Shown here: positions 1 through 10,000 of the stretch, one piece after another
Layout: each line of letters begins with the position of its first letter
Numbering within the stretch: the first letter of the stretch is position 1
Assembly (NCBI GenBank): GCA_026225235.1
Contig: JAMFSK010000009.1
Span: forward strand, 1 to 64,000
Direction: 5' to 3'
Length of the DNA: 64,000 bases
DNA from: Burkholderiales bacterium
GTDB taxonomy: Bacteria; Pseudomonadota; Gammaproteobacteria; Burkholderiales; Burkholderiaceae
Made by a program: the position numbers and the translations under genes
The notes under the pieces: generated by a model
What the model saw: the letters and a program-made list of their open reading frames with translations, nothing else
Told to the model about the DNA's origin: nothing
Database searches by the model: none

Positions 1-291
1 ACAACCATCCGCCATCAGGGCACTCACGCAATCGTCTGGTTCCGCGAGCACTACCACGCCCCGCAAGACGGCCCGAACGGCACGCGCTACGATCTTTCAA
101 TGATCCAGGCGGATATCGGTTGCAACGATGACACCGTAACCGTCCTGGCGGGATCCTACTCGTTGGACGGCGTGCCAGTCAGCCACTTCGACAAGCAAGC
201 AGATGCGGCAGCAATCGAACCGGATTCGATCATGCAGGCAGTCGAGCATGCCGCATGCCGTCCCACGACCTCCCAACAACCCGCGGACTGA
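1..291 (+). CDS. C-terminal part of a surface-adhesin-E-like secreted protein (runs in from the left edge)
   Basis: The frame is open from the first base and stops at 289-291, so about 96 codons of the C-terminus are visible and the start lies outside the window. The visible part has a Trp-Phe-Arg segment, a Tyr-Asp-Leu, then an Asp-Ile-Gly-Cys and a Tyr-Ser-Leu-Asp-Gly-Val turn. This resembles the second half of the Adhesin_E family, where a conserved Cys precedes a Tyr-Asp-x-x-Gly strand. A fuller protein of the same general type is encoded at 16360-16986. These proteins are usually exported and of unknown biochemical role; the signal peptide would be in the missing part. It converges on the next minus-strand gene with a 15-base gap. 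Reading frame is secure; family assignment is tentative. Confidence 0.5.
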   Translation, partial: TTIRHQGTHAIVWFREHYHAPQDGPNGTRYDLSMIQADIGCNDDTVTVLAGSYSLDGVPVSHFDKQADAAAIEPDSIMQAVEHAACRPTTSQQPAD

Positions 292-306
292 CGAACATCC
301 GTATCA

Positions 307-597
307 CTACCCCCGCCCCCGCCGACTCTCCCGCATCGCTTTGCGCGCATGGCGTGTCTTCCACAGCGCATAACCAACACCCACCACCACAACACTCGCA
401 ATAATCGCGAACGCAACCAACGAAAGAAACACCGCAACCAACACCACTACGACGCCCACCACACCGAGCACGAGCCTCCCGAACCAGGACTTCGGCTGCC
501 CGGGTGTAGACAAGCGGATCACGTGAATTCGGGCACCATCCGGGGCATCGGGGCCACCCGGGGGGTACGGCGAGCGAGGTTCAGGAAGCCTTTCCAT
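307..597 (-). CDS. Small membrane protein with paired C-terminal transmembrane helices
   Basis: The product is 96 residues. Residues 1-37 are Pro-rich and hydrophilic, including an Arg-Ile-His-Val-Ile-Arg strand and a Pro-Lys-Ser-Trp before the membrane. Residues about 42-79 are almost entirely Val, Leu, Ala, Ile and Gly and long enough for two helices. The tail is strongly basic (Lys-Thr-Arg-His-Ala-Arg-Lys and Arg-Arg-Gly-Arg). The layout matches small uncharacterised inner-membrane proteins I know from Burkholderia. The ATG at 597 was chosen because the upstream extension (to 666) is Cys/Trp-rich and looks non-coding; no strong ribosome site is visible. It lies on the same strand as the five giant genes but 210 bases past the last of them, so co-transcription is possible but not shown. 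Function unknown. Confidence 0.6.
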   Translation of the reverse strand: MERLPEPRSPYPPGGPDAPDGARIHVIRLSTPGQPKSWFGRLVLGVVGVVVVLVAVFLSLVAFAIIASVVVVGVGYALWKTRHARKAMRESRRGRG

Positions 598-700
598 AGA
601 CAGATGACCAAGTTGAACGCCGCCAAAGCGACGTTGCTGAAAACAGGAAAAACAACACCACCACAAGCGATTCGACCTCGACCACGCAAACAGGTTCGCC

Positions 701-737
701 CTGCGCCTGCGCCTGCGCCTGCGCCTGCGCCTGCGCC
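701..737. repeat. Hexanucleotide tandem repeat, CTGCGC x6
   Basis: Six exact head-to-tail copies of CTGCGC plus one further base lie in the 210-base gap between the small membrane protein gene (start at 597) and the end of the giant-gene operon (stop at 808). On the minus strand it would read as Gly-Ala repeats, but no convincing gene covers it. Short perfect arrays of this kind can change copy number by slippage. The rest of the gap shows nothing recognisable. Confidence 0.85.
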
Positions 738-807
738 AAGACTAAACGATCTGCCAAGGCAACCGCGCCGCCTCAAACATCACACATCCAACCTCCAACC
801 CTCAACC

Positions 808-2565
808 TCAAACCTCACCCATATCCCGCACCACATCAAACCGCAGCCCCGACCACGCAGTCCCTCCCGCCAGCCCAGAAGACCTCGCCATCCAGACATA
901 CGTCGATCCATCGATCGCCCGGGTGCGCCGAAAGTACCGTTCGGCCTTCACACCAGTGCGCGACACCACATGATCCTCCAAAAAGTACGGCTCCCCCGGT
1001 TCCAGCAACAACGCCCGCGCAACAATCTTCAACAAACCAGCCGCCGTCGGCACTTCCATCGTGCCGCGGCGCAGATACAACGCACCCTGCGCAGTCTGCA
1101 CCGGCACCATGGGAATCCAGTTGTCCGGAACAGGTATCTCCGTCGTGTAGTAAATCCCAGGCCCGCCAGCGGTCGCGACAGGTGGCGCAGGCGGTCCGTT
1201 CTCCTGGAGCCGCTGCATATAAGCTTCCTGTGCATCGGAAGGCAGATCAAGCTCACTTTGCAACTGATGCTCTACAGCCCACGCCATCGCGGCCATGTCG
1301 TCACGAATGAACGAGACTTGCTCAAGTGGTATCGCATCATCGACGAGCCCCAAAGTCGGCGCCATCATGATGAAATCCGAACGCGTGCCCGCGCCCGACA
1401 GCTTGTACATCGACCACGGGGACTCACCTGCATTCACCTGTGTCTGCTCGGCCGAACGAATCAACGTCCTCAATCCAAAGTTATCCGTCACCACCAGCGT
1501 GGTCACCCGGCTTAAGTTGCCGATCGGTGTCGGAACAGGCACAGAAAACCAATCGTTCCCATATACAAACGCGAACTCCATGACGAGCAGCTTGGCAAGA
1601 TCGACATGCTGAGCGTCGAGCTGACCGAAGTCAGTCACACTATCTTCGAACATCCACCACCGGGGGTCGTGCATGCCCTTGAACACGACATGATTCGGAA
1701 AGAAGTTGAACGTGAACGGTGTCACCTGAGCAGGCGTGCCGACCGGCGTCTGGCCGCTCACGCCAGCTTTAAGTGTGAAGGTGTACCAGTCGAGATGTCC
1801 CCCCGGAAAATCCGGCGCATCGAGCAGCACGTTGTCGCTCGCTGCCGGTGAACCGAGGGCGAAATCGTAATCGATCGCGCTCGGCTGCCAGGCGACGGCC
1901 TCGGCTGGTTCGCTGAACAAGCTGCTTCGATACGCGACCAGCTCGGACAGCACACCCGGCATACCCGCGTTCGCTGCTTCAGCCGGCAACGGGATCGTCG
2001 GTACGACTCCCGCGGCAACAGCAACCGCAGACGCATAGAGTGCTTCGCCATCGAGCGCTTTGCCCGACGTCAGAGCCCGAAAGCGCACGGCATCAATCGA
2101 CGCATACGCGGGGTCAGGTGAAACTGCCACAATTGGAAACGCAGTCCGGAACGCCGTGATGACGGCGGGCGCACCGACAATGCTCGCCTTCCGAACCAAC
2201 GACTCAAAGTAGTACCCCAGCTGCACGGACCCTCGAAGCTTCAGCGCAACGGACTCTCGCTCGACCTGGACTTCAAGAGGCAGATTCGGATCGAGCGCAA
2301 TCGAGGCCGCGGGTGCTGGCCCCGGCCGATAGGTCGTCACGTTCTGAAGCTCGCCGCCCAGGGTGGCCTGGACGGGCGAACCCGCGTCGTCGCCCAGGAA
2401 CTCGCCCATCTGCCATTGACGCGAGAGCATCCACGCAGCGTCGCGAATCTGGGCCTGCAGGCTGCGCTGCATGGTGGGGTCGCGCGGCGTTGGCTCGAGA
2501 CGCGTCCAGGATGTGATCGAGGGCTTCAGCAAGGTGGCCCGTGCGACTTCTTCAATGGTCGTCAC
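808..2565 (-). CDS. Large protein of unknown function, last gene of the five-gene giant operon
   Basis: The product is 585 residues with no signal peptide and no membrane helix. Features: an N-terminal segment near residues 30-62 that runs from a Ser-Leu-Gln-Ala-Gln through Ser-Arg-Gln-Trp-Gln-Met-Gly-Glu-Phe to Gly-Asp-Asp-Ala-Gly-Ser-Pro; an Asp-Pro-Arg-Trp-Trp-Met-Phe-Glu-Asp motif in the middle; then a Tyr-Gly-Asn-Asp-Trp-Phe-Ser-Val-Pro motif and a Val-Thr-Asp-Asn-Phe-Gly-Leu motif. I recognise this pattern only from uncharacterised proteins encoded beside similar giant genes in other bacteria, so it probably forms its own conserved family. Its ATG overlaps the stop of the upstream gene by 4 bases (ATGA), implying translational coupling and matched dosage with the 1476-residue protein. 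No enzymatic motif is seen, and no function is proposed. Confidence 0.75.
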   Translation of the reverse strand: MTTIEEVARATLLKPSITSWTRLEPTPRDPTMQRSLQAQIRDAAWMLSRQWQMGEFLGDDAGSPVQATLGGELQNVTTYRPGPAPAASIALDPNLPLEVQVERESVALKLRGSVQLGYYFESLVRKASIVGAPAVITAFRTAFPIVAVSPDPAYASIDAVRFRALTSGKALDGEALYASAVAVAAGVVPTIPLPAEAANAGMPGVLSELVAYRSSLFSEPAEAVAWQPSAIDYDFALGSPAASDNVLLDAPDFPGGHLDWYTFTLKAGVSGQTPVGTPAQVTPFTFNFFPNHVVFKGMHDPRWWMFEDSVTDFGQLDAQHVDLAKLLVMEFAFVYGNDWFSVPVPTPIGNLSRVTTLVVTDNFGLRTLIRSAEQTQVNAGESPWSMYKLSGAGTRSDFIMMAPTLGLVDDAIPLEQVSFIRDDMAAMAWAVEHQLQSELDLPSDAQEAYMQRLQENGPPAPPVATAGGPGIYYTTEIPVPDNWIPMVPVQTAQGALYLRRGTMEVPTAAGLLKIVARALLLEPGEPYFLEDHVVSRTGVKAERYFRRTRAIDGSTYVWMARSSGLAGGTAWSGLRFDVVRDMGEV

Positions 2566-5500
2566 CGCAAAATCTCCTTGTCGATCACAAAGCGGGTCGA
2601 GAATGTCGCGCCCTGCAAGTTCAGCGCGAAATACAGCGCGGGAAGGATCTGGCCCACCTGCTCGACACTCTCGAGGTCGACGCTCCGGAGCTTGGCGAGC
2701 TCAAGGGTCTCGTCAAGGATGGTCTGCAACAAGGTGTCATCCCAGAGCTCTCGCTGATCGGGGCAAACGGCAAGCAACAAAGCCTGAGGCGCACGCCCGC
2801 TCGCTTCCTTGAAATGAAACGCGACGGCAGCGTTCTCCTGGGTGCTCGGAATGCGCTCGTTCCATTCATCGATGAGAAGGCCCGCATAAGCATTCTCGGT
2901 CGCGGGGTTGCCCATCGTCAGGCAGGCGAGTGCGATCCTGCCTTTGAGGGGCGGGTTGGCAGGATCCACCGGCAGGGCGAGCCAACGGTCGGCGGGTGGT
3001 GTCACGAGCGGAGGTGGCATCTGCGCGAGAAGAAGCTCGGGCGGATAAAGCGACTTCTGCCCGAACGCCTGCGCGGAACACAGTGCAAGATCCATCGAGG
3101 AAACGGCGGGACGCACATGGGTCAACTGGCGAAGCCAACGATCGGGCGCCACGGGATCGCTCGTGACCAGCGACGCCGATTGACCAAACGCGGCCTGGAG
3201 CGCGGCGAGGTTTGGTGCCGTGAACCGCGGAAGCACCACAAAATCCCCGAAGATCGTCTTGAAGAGATCGAGCAGATCGGCAACGGCGGCTGTTGCGATC
3301 GTGACGGCCGAGGCTTTGGTCAAGCGAGCTTGCAAGGGCGTCAGGACGATTTGCGCCTGGCCACCGAGCGTCGCGTCTGGCCCGGTGCTCGTCAGCGGGA
3401 TCGATCCGGTCGTGCCATAGAAGCTGCACTTGAACAGCGCCTGTCGCACGGGGTCCGGCGCGCCCGGCAGTCCGGCTATTGAACCGGTCAGTGTCGCGAT
3501 GTCGTCGGTGAGACTTTGCACGGCGGCCTTGGCGCGGGCTCGCAATTCCGCGAGGTCGACGGCGCCGCCCGCCTGTGCTGCGGCGGTCTCGGGCGGCGCA
3601 AGGTCTTGCGGGGTCAGTGCCCTGCCGGTGCCGGCCACGCCCCGACACTTCTGGGCGACGAACAGCACATCGGGAAACATAATCGAGTCGGCCGGCAGCG
3701 CAGGAGACTGAAACAGGATCTGCGCCCCCGTGGCATCAGCAGGCAAGGCGGCGGCGAAAAGCACTCGGTTCTCAAGCTCGGAGCGCTGCGGTACTTCGGC
3801 GGCATCCGACATGGCAGACACATCGAGCGGACCAACGTCGAGGTCGCGCAGGCTGATGATCTTCATTTGGGAGGCGCCCCCCGAAACGTACTGGACTTCG
3901 CAACGCACCGTCGCTGGATCAGGGAGCAAGGCACCGAGCCATGCATCGAGCCAGGGTTCGGCGGCAGCCCGCGGCCGCACGGTCACGCCACTCCATGCCA
4001 GGTCTGGGGTCGGGTTGCCCGCAAAGAGCCATTCGATCCGATGGGTCAAATCGATCCCGCCACGTGGGGTATCGACGATATCGGGCTTGGGCGGACGAGA
4101 GCCGCGCGAGATGGCATCTATCAGACCACCACCGCGTCCGAAGTTGCCGCGCGTGACCTGGAACACGGCCTCGGCGATCGACAGGTCACCGAGCGCGTCG
4201 GCGTTGTCGTCGAGGGTCTTGAGCACCGAGACAACGGCGTTCTGGTCGGCGCCCGCATCGGGCAGTCCATTGCCCCAGTTCTGCCCGACAGTCAGCTTTG
4301 CATCGTCCCACGCGGTGCGCAGAGCGAGACCATCGACCACGTTCGAAGCCGCGACCGATTCGCTCGGTGCGCTCGACGCTGTGAGCTTGGTGCCCACGAC
4401 CGGGTAGGCATCCCTAAAGGGCTGGATGTACTTGTCGAGACCCTGGGCATGCAAGGCATCTTCAAAGAGATAACCCAGCAGCGCATTGAGGCTTTGTCCC
4501 TCCTGTACGCCTTCGATCAGAAGAAGCGCATTGCGCACGCGCTCCGACGAAAGGTCGATCGACAGCAAGCCTTCCTCGGCCGTTTCGGTATGGCTCATAT
4601 ACCCTGCGCGCAGCACCGCGGCCGTTGCTGCCTGAGCCGGACTCGGCGCATGGATGTATCCGCCGCTATCGCTGAGCGGTTGTAGCGGCACGCTAAGACC
4701 TGTCTGCTTGCGCAAGGCGTCGAGGGCGCGCACTTGCTCGAGTTCGGTACCGGCGACTGGCGCGCGACCGGCCTCCGGTCGAATATCTTCCAGCCATCCG
4801 TAACAGCCGAGATGCACCCCCGGGTTCTGTGCATCGCGCGTGCGTTTGAGCAGCGCGTGGGCGATGGCCGTGACCCATACATCGAGCCGGTAACTGCAGG
4901 CATCGAGCGTCTCGGTCAACAAACGATCAAGCTCCGCAGTCGGCAGCTTCGACAGATTGGCCAGACTGGTCCGCAAATCGTTGAGCTGCGCGAACGGCGA
5001 CTGGGCGGCGAAATTGGTGGTCAGCACGTACTCGGCCCACGACATCGCGGGGTTTGGAATAGACGGCCGCGCGAGGACTTGCAGCGGGGTCAGCGATGTC
5101 GTAGCGGGTTGAACGGCCACGATCTCCTGCTCACGAACTTGCGTCGCCAGCAGCCGGCCCGCAGTGACTTCGGCGATCGTCGAGAGGTTCGCATAGTCGA
5201 ACAACAGTGACTGCCGCAGGATCTTGTAGAGCAGCGCGGTGGGCGTCGTCCCGGGATAGTTCTCCTGCTGAAGATCGGCGACCGATGCGGTGCGCATCCA
5301 GTCGATGTAGTTGCCCATCGTGCCGCCACCCAGATTGGCATCGGCCTTGAGGGGGTCCGTTTCAGAAAGCGGCCCATCCTGGACGGTGGGCAGATCAACC
5401 GAAAAACTGTTCTCTGCAAACCCGAGTTCGAGGACGCGCGGGTTCCATTGGTTGAAGCCGTAACGATCGAGCAGGAGCCGACCAAACAGCGCGTAGTCCT

Positions 5501-6992
5501 GGAACCACGTGTCACGATACGGCTTGGGCTCGCCAAGAAGATTGAAGAAGTTCCACATGAAGTCCGCGCCGAGCACTTGCCTGCCGTGGAAGGTCATCGA
5601 ACTCGCTTCGAGGCCGAGCACCGACATCAGGTTCTGATCGGGGTCGTCACCGCGTTGCATATGAGGCGCACCGTTCGCGCTCGCGAGCCAATCAGGCCAG
5701 AGCTTCTGGACGAATGAAGCGAGGTTCGACTCGATCGGCCCTGTCACACGCGGGTTCGCGCGATAGCTCGACAGAGAGGTCACCGGCAGCACACCGTACG
5801 GAGTCTGGCCCACGCGGAACGCGGGGATCGGGCCTCGAGGCACCGCGTTGGCCAGCACGTATTGGCGAGCCTCTTCGACGACCTCGGCAGAGAACACCTC
5901 CGCCATCATCTGCGTCAGGAAATAACCAAGCGTTGCAGGCCAGAGGCAGCGACTCATGTCGGTCGCGCTGACTTCATCGATGCCATCCGCATACGCGACG
6001 TGCGCGACTGTGTCGCTCGGAAGGCCGATCAACGAGGTGAAACGCAAGCCATCGCAATCGGGATTCGCGGTGAGCGGGGCTTGCCGCTCGACGCCGAAAC
6101 TGATCTCGGCATCCGGATCCTTGCGGCTGAAAGCCGAACTCGCATCGGGTGTGTTATTGGTCGGCGACCCTTGTGGGACCAGCGCGAAACCATCTGTGTA
6201 ATGGTGCGCCACGAACAAATCGGCCAAGGTCTGACTCCCGTCCGGATCGCTTGCACGCGTGCCGTACACCAGCACCTTGTCAAAACCTGCTGAACGCTGC
6301 GCGGCCGTGAGGGGAATCTTGAGCGCCATCCCGGCGGCCACCGCCGTGTCGAAGTCGACCATCCATTGCAGCCCGGGGTCGACGGGAGATCCAACGGGAA
6401 ACGCGGCCGCAGGCGGTGTCAGACCGACCGCAAGCGGGTTCTGAATGGGTGTGCCGACAAAGGTTGATGTCTGCGGTCCGGAGAAGAGCACGACGGTCCA
6501 CGCATCGGGAAGACAGTCAGCAACGGCAGGCTGTGTCCATGAGGAATCCCTGCTCGGTGGCACCGGAAAAACAGGCGCAGGAGCCGGTGTGCTTCCGGAC
6601 GGTGTCGCAGCCATCGGTTGCTGAGCGAGATTGGTCGGCGTCATCTGCAGTGCAATCCATGCCGCCCGAGGTCCGGTATAGAGGCCAACAAGCGTGCGCC
6701 ATGGCGCCTTGGCATCATCGATGACGGCGGGCGGATTGCCTGCGGCCCAGAGCCCATTCCAGTACGCCTGGCCCGCGGCAACTTCATCGCTGGTCAGCTC
6801 AGGTTCGTGGGCGTTGACTGCAATCTGATCGGGATAGAGCCTCACCCAGAGTTCGGGGCTGCCTCTAAGAGGATCGACAAAGCGTGTCTGAATGTTCACG
6901 GGCACCAGCAGCAGCGGCGTGCGTGCATCGAGGCCTTTGCCGCCTGTGCTCGCGAGACCGCCGACCGGAAGGTTGCCTACTGTCGTTGCCAT
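2562..6992 (-). CDS. Giant protein of unknown function (1476 residues), fourth gene of the operon
   Basis: No signal peptide and no transmembrane helix is evident. The N-terminus carries Leu-Leu-Val-Pro-Val-Asn-Ile-Gln-Thr-Arg-Phe followed by Leu-Trp-Val-Arg-Leu-Tyr-Pro-Asp-Gln-Ile and His-Glu-Pro-Glu-Leu-Thr (residues about 28-66), a block I associate with large uncharacterised proteins in gene sets like this one. The centre is helix-rich with many Leu-Leu and Arg pairs; the C-terminal 150 residues include Pro-Ala-Leu-Tyr-Phe-Ala-Leu-Asn and Ser-Thr-Arg-Phe-Val. The start at 6992 is an ATG 22 bases after the stop of the upstream gene. The length and regular composition suggest a structural or scaffold protein rather than an enzyme, but that is inference. 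The other strand has several long open frames that are shadows. Confidence 0.75.
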   Translation of the reverse strand: MATTVGNLPVGGLASTGGKGLDARTPLLLVPVNIQTRFVDPLRGSPELWVRLYPDQIAVNAHEPELTSDEVAAGQAYWNGLWAAGNPPAVIDDAKAPWRTLVGLYTGPRAAWIALQMTPTNLAQQPMAATPSGSTPAPAPVFPVPPSRDSSWTQPAVADCLPDAWTVVLFSGPQTSTFVGTPIQNPLAVGLTPPAAAFPVGSPVDPGLQWMVDFDTAVAAGMALKIPLTAAQRSAGFDKVLVYGTRASDPDGSQTLADLFVAHHYTDGFALVPQGSPTNNTPDASSAFSRKDPDAEISFGVERQAPLTANPDCDGLRFTSLIGLPSDTVAHVAYADGIDEVSATDMSRCLWPATLGYFLTQMMAEVFSAEVVEEARQYVLANAVPRGPIPAFRVGQTPYGVLPVTSLSSYRANPRVTGPIESNLASFVQKLWPDWLASANGAPHMQRGDDPDQNLMSVLGLEASSMTFHGRQVLGADFMWNFFNLLGEPKPYRDTWFQDYALFGRLLLDRYGFNQWNPRVLELGFAENSFSVDLPTVQDGPLSETDPLKADANLGGGTMGNYIDWMRTASVADLQQENYPGTTPTALLYKILRQSLLFDYANLSTIAEVTAGRLLATQVREQEIVAVQPATTSLTPLQVLARPSIPNPAMSWAEYVLTTNFAAQSPFAQLNDLRTSLANLSKLPTAELDRLLTETLDACSYRLDVWVTAIAHALLKRTRDAQNPGVHLGCYGWLEDIRPEAGRAPVAGTELEQVRALDALRKQTGLSVPLQPLSDSGGYIHAPSPAQAATAAVLRAGYMSHTETAEEGLLSIDLSSERVRNALLLIEGVQEGQSLNALLGYLFEDALHAQGLDKYIQPFRDAYPVVGTKLTASSAPSESVAASNVVDGLALRTAWDDAKLTVGQNWGNGLPDAGADQNAVVSVLKTLDDNADALGDLSIAEAVFQVTRGNFGRGGGLIDAISRGSRPPKPDIVDTPRGGIDLTHRIEWLFAGNPTPDLAWSGVTVRPRAAAEPWLDAWLGALLPDPATVRCEVQYVSGGASQMKIISLRDLDVGPLDVSAMSDAAEVPQRSELENRVLFAAALPADATGAQILFQSPALPADSIMFPDVLFVAQKCRGVAGTGRALTPQDLAPPETAAAQAGGAVDLAELRARAKAAVQSLTDDIATLTGSIAGLPGAPDPVRQALFKCSFYGTTGSIPLTSTGPDATLGGQAQIVLTPLQARLTKASAVTIATAAVADLLDLFKTIFGDFVVLPRFTAPNLAALQAAFGQSASLVTSDPVAPDRWLRQLTHVRPAVSSMDLALCSAQAFGQKSLYPPELLLAQMPPPLVTPPADRWLALPVDPANPPLKGRIALACLTMGNPATENAYAGLLIDEWNERIPSTQENAAVAFHFKEASGRAPQALLLAVCPDQRELWDDTLLQTILDETLELAKLRSVDLESVEQVGQILPALYFALNLQGATFSTRFVIDKEILR

Positions 6993-7014
6993 ACAGACAT
7001 CTCCAGAGAGCCGG

Positions 7015-10000
7015 TCAAGGGGGCGGCAGCATCATGTCCGCCGCCACGAGAATCCGGAACGGCAGACGAAGCAGGATGTAGGCGGTCTGCGCACTGTTCA
7101 CCCCCCAGTTGTTGCTGGTATCCGGGTCTTGCGGATCCGAGACGATCGCAGTCCCGGTGGGCTTGAGTTCGGGGGTGAGGAAATCAGGCAGATGCACCGC
7201 CTGCAGCACGAGGCTGAAGGCCCGCGATGCCATGCGCCAGGGACTGTTGGCGAGTAAAGCCGTCGGCGAGGGCCCAAAGGTCATGGCCGTGCTGCTGAGA
7301 AGTGCCGGCTGAACGAGCTTCGGCTGCACGGGTCCCGCCGCGGCAACCTTGGCCTTCCCAAGATTCGGCGCCACGCCGGTGCCGCTTGCGAAGTTGGTCC
7401 AGGCGAGGTCGAACCAGTGGTTGACCGGCCCGGGCGGTGTCGGCTCAAGCCCGAATCGCGGCTCGGAAGGCTGCTGTTGAAACACGAAGAAAAATCCGTC
7501 CGGCGCATTCGTTGTCCCGCCGCGCGCATCATCGGCCGAGAGGTTGAAACCGAGAAAGGTCATGTCAGGAGTCAACGTGCCCCTGAACAAGGGATAGTGC
7601 TCGACCGTCTCATCGAGTATGCGATTGCCCTGCGCATCCCGCTTCGCCTTGCATGCGTAGACGATCGCGGTCGGATAGCGCTTGAACAGCTCGCCGCGCA
7701 CAAGCAACACGAGATTGTTCGCAACGATGTCAGTCCGATTCGGATGATTGCCAAGCGGTACGGCGAGCGGCCAGGTGTTGATCGGTGGGATGTCTTTGAG
7801 CAGCTCCACGAGCTTGACCGGATCGGTCGGGTCGGTCGGTGTCGGCACATACGCGCGCACATCCCAGAACTGCCGGAAATAGCTGCCGCGTTGATCGGTC
7901 GGATAACCGTTCCAGAGCAACTGCCGTGACATCTCGTGATTGAGGCCGACCATATACGACTCGATAAAGCCATGGTCAGCCTCAAGCAATCCCATCGAGT
8001 CGGGGGGAACGAGTTCGACACCGGGCAGCAGATATTCTTCGGACAGGTCTCGCAAGGGCTCGTACATCGGCTGTGGAAATTCGGGCGCCGCCATGATCGG
8101 TTCGAGCGGGTCGAGTGGATGCCATGCAAGGCGGGCGGGCAGCACGATCAGCCCTTGCATGCGCTTGGCGATGGTGGCTACGGGATCGATCCGCGTGAGC
8201 ACGGTGGTCCGGAGCGCGGCGATATCCAGCGAGGGCGCAATGGCTGGATACGCAGGCAAAGTCTGATAGAAGCCGAACAGGTCGTGGGTCGCGGCGCGCA
8301 TAGCCGCAGCCTGTGCCGAATCAGTGGAGCCAGCGCCGCCCGGCGGTGACGTCCCCACCGGCTCGACCTCGAAGCCGGGCTGCGGGGGGGCCTGATCGAC
8401 GAGTTTTTCAGTGAAGCTCGAAAACTGGATCTGCCCGGCTGCCTGCGCCGCGGCCACACCCTTGCTCAGGCTTGCCCAGGCCGCAGCCAACCCTGCTCCG
8501 GCCACCACGGCAATGGCGATCGCCACGCCCCAACCGATCGTGGCGCCAATCAAGAGCACGAGGATTGCCAGCACGGCAATCGCGACCCATACAATCCAGG
8601 GCCAGTACTTCAGCAGCGAAGTAGCCCACGGTGGTACGCCCTGGTTCGAGACCTGCTCAATGGGCGTCATGCCACCCGGCGGATGATGAGGCGGAACGAC
8701 GGTGACCTCGCCGCTGTTCAGCCGGTCGAGCAAAGTCGATGCACCTGGCTTCGCCATGCCGAGATGCCGGGGTCGTTGAGCCGTCTTGCGAAACGCTCCA
8801 GAGAAAAAACGGTCGGGCACCCGACTGGCGGCGATGATCGCGCGAACCGTGGTCGGGCTGCCGAGGATCTTGGCGTGCAGCGGCGCACTCAGGCTCAATA
8901 CCGTCTGCGGCAGCGCGGCCACAAAGTGCTGACGATAGAGTTGCTGACTCGCCGCCCGCGCGAGCTGGGCCTGCTTCAGCATCTGATTGGCCCGGATGAC
9001 ACCGTCGACCTGCTGCCACGCGCTGGCCATCAGTTGGGTCCGTTCGTCCTGCACGATCTCGGTCCCGAATGCCGCCGCGCTGCGGTTGCGCGGGTCGAGG
9101 TTCAAATCGTCTTCCCATCCGCTTGCCGTGCGATCGACGCTCGTGATCGCCGCTTGCCATCGACCATAGATCGGCGGAACCACCACGGGGTCATCCGGGT
9201 TCGGGCTGGCAGGGTCGTCAGTCGTCGGCGCGGTCTGGTTGATCCAATCCTGCAAGGCACCCTGGAACGCGTCCTTGTCTGCGCCGCTCCATGGCGTAGG
9301 CACCGTCAGCACGCTATGGAGCGCCCCTTCCAGCCCCAGTGGGCCACCTGCGGACGGGATGCCCGGGTCGGGCTGAGTCACGTCCATCGGCCGTTCGCCG
9401 ATCTCGGCCGGAAGCACCGTGGGCGTGAGTTTTCTGACGAGCGATTCGAAGTCGCCTTCGTCGCTCGTGTGGAAATCGAAGCTGAAATAAAACGGTAGCG
9501 TGAGCGGCGCGGTCGTCGCCGAGGTCCAGGCCGGGTCTGACGTATGCGTCGCCGACGTGTCCTGCCCCAGCCCGGCCATCACGCCAATGGCAAAGGCCGG
9601 CACCAGGAACGCCGTATAGGAGGTTTCCGGATCCAGACGTCTTGGGCAAAGCAGCCTCGCCAGGACATTGCTCGGTGTGCTCGCCAGATTGTCGGCCAAC
9701 GAGTCGTCGCCGCTGATCTGCACATGGCCCCAGTTCCAGGAACCCGAGAGGTCCTGAAGCGCGGCGAGGTTCGTCACGCTGATCACGGGCAGCGGATTCG
9801 GCGCGAGCTTCGGTGCGCCGAACTCGGTCGACTTCAACACGATCAGCGCGAGCCACGGATGCAAGCGATCGCCATTGGGCGCAGCCGGCGTGAACAGCCA
9901 CGGAAAATCGGGCGAATCGAACTCGATGCCGCAGAGATAGCTCGGCTCGAAGTTCACCGTGCCCTGCCGGGGCTCGGTACGGATGATATGACGCGGATCG

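Noticed and set aside
349..1515. Long plus-strand open frame over the end of the giant operon
   Set aside because: Its translation is Arg/His/Pro-rich with no hydrophobic core, and it lies antisense to a gene with clear conserved motifs. It is a high-GC shadow frame.
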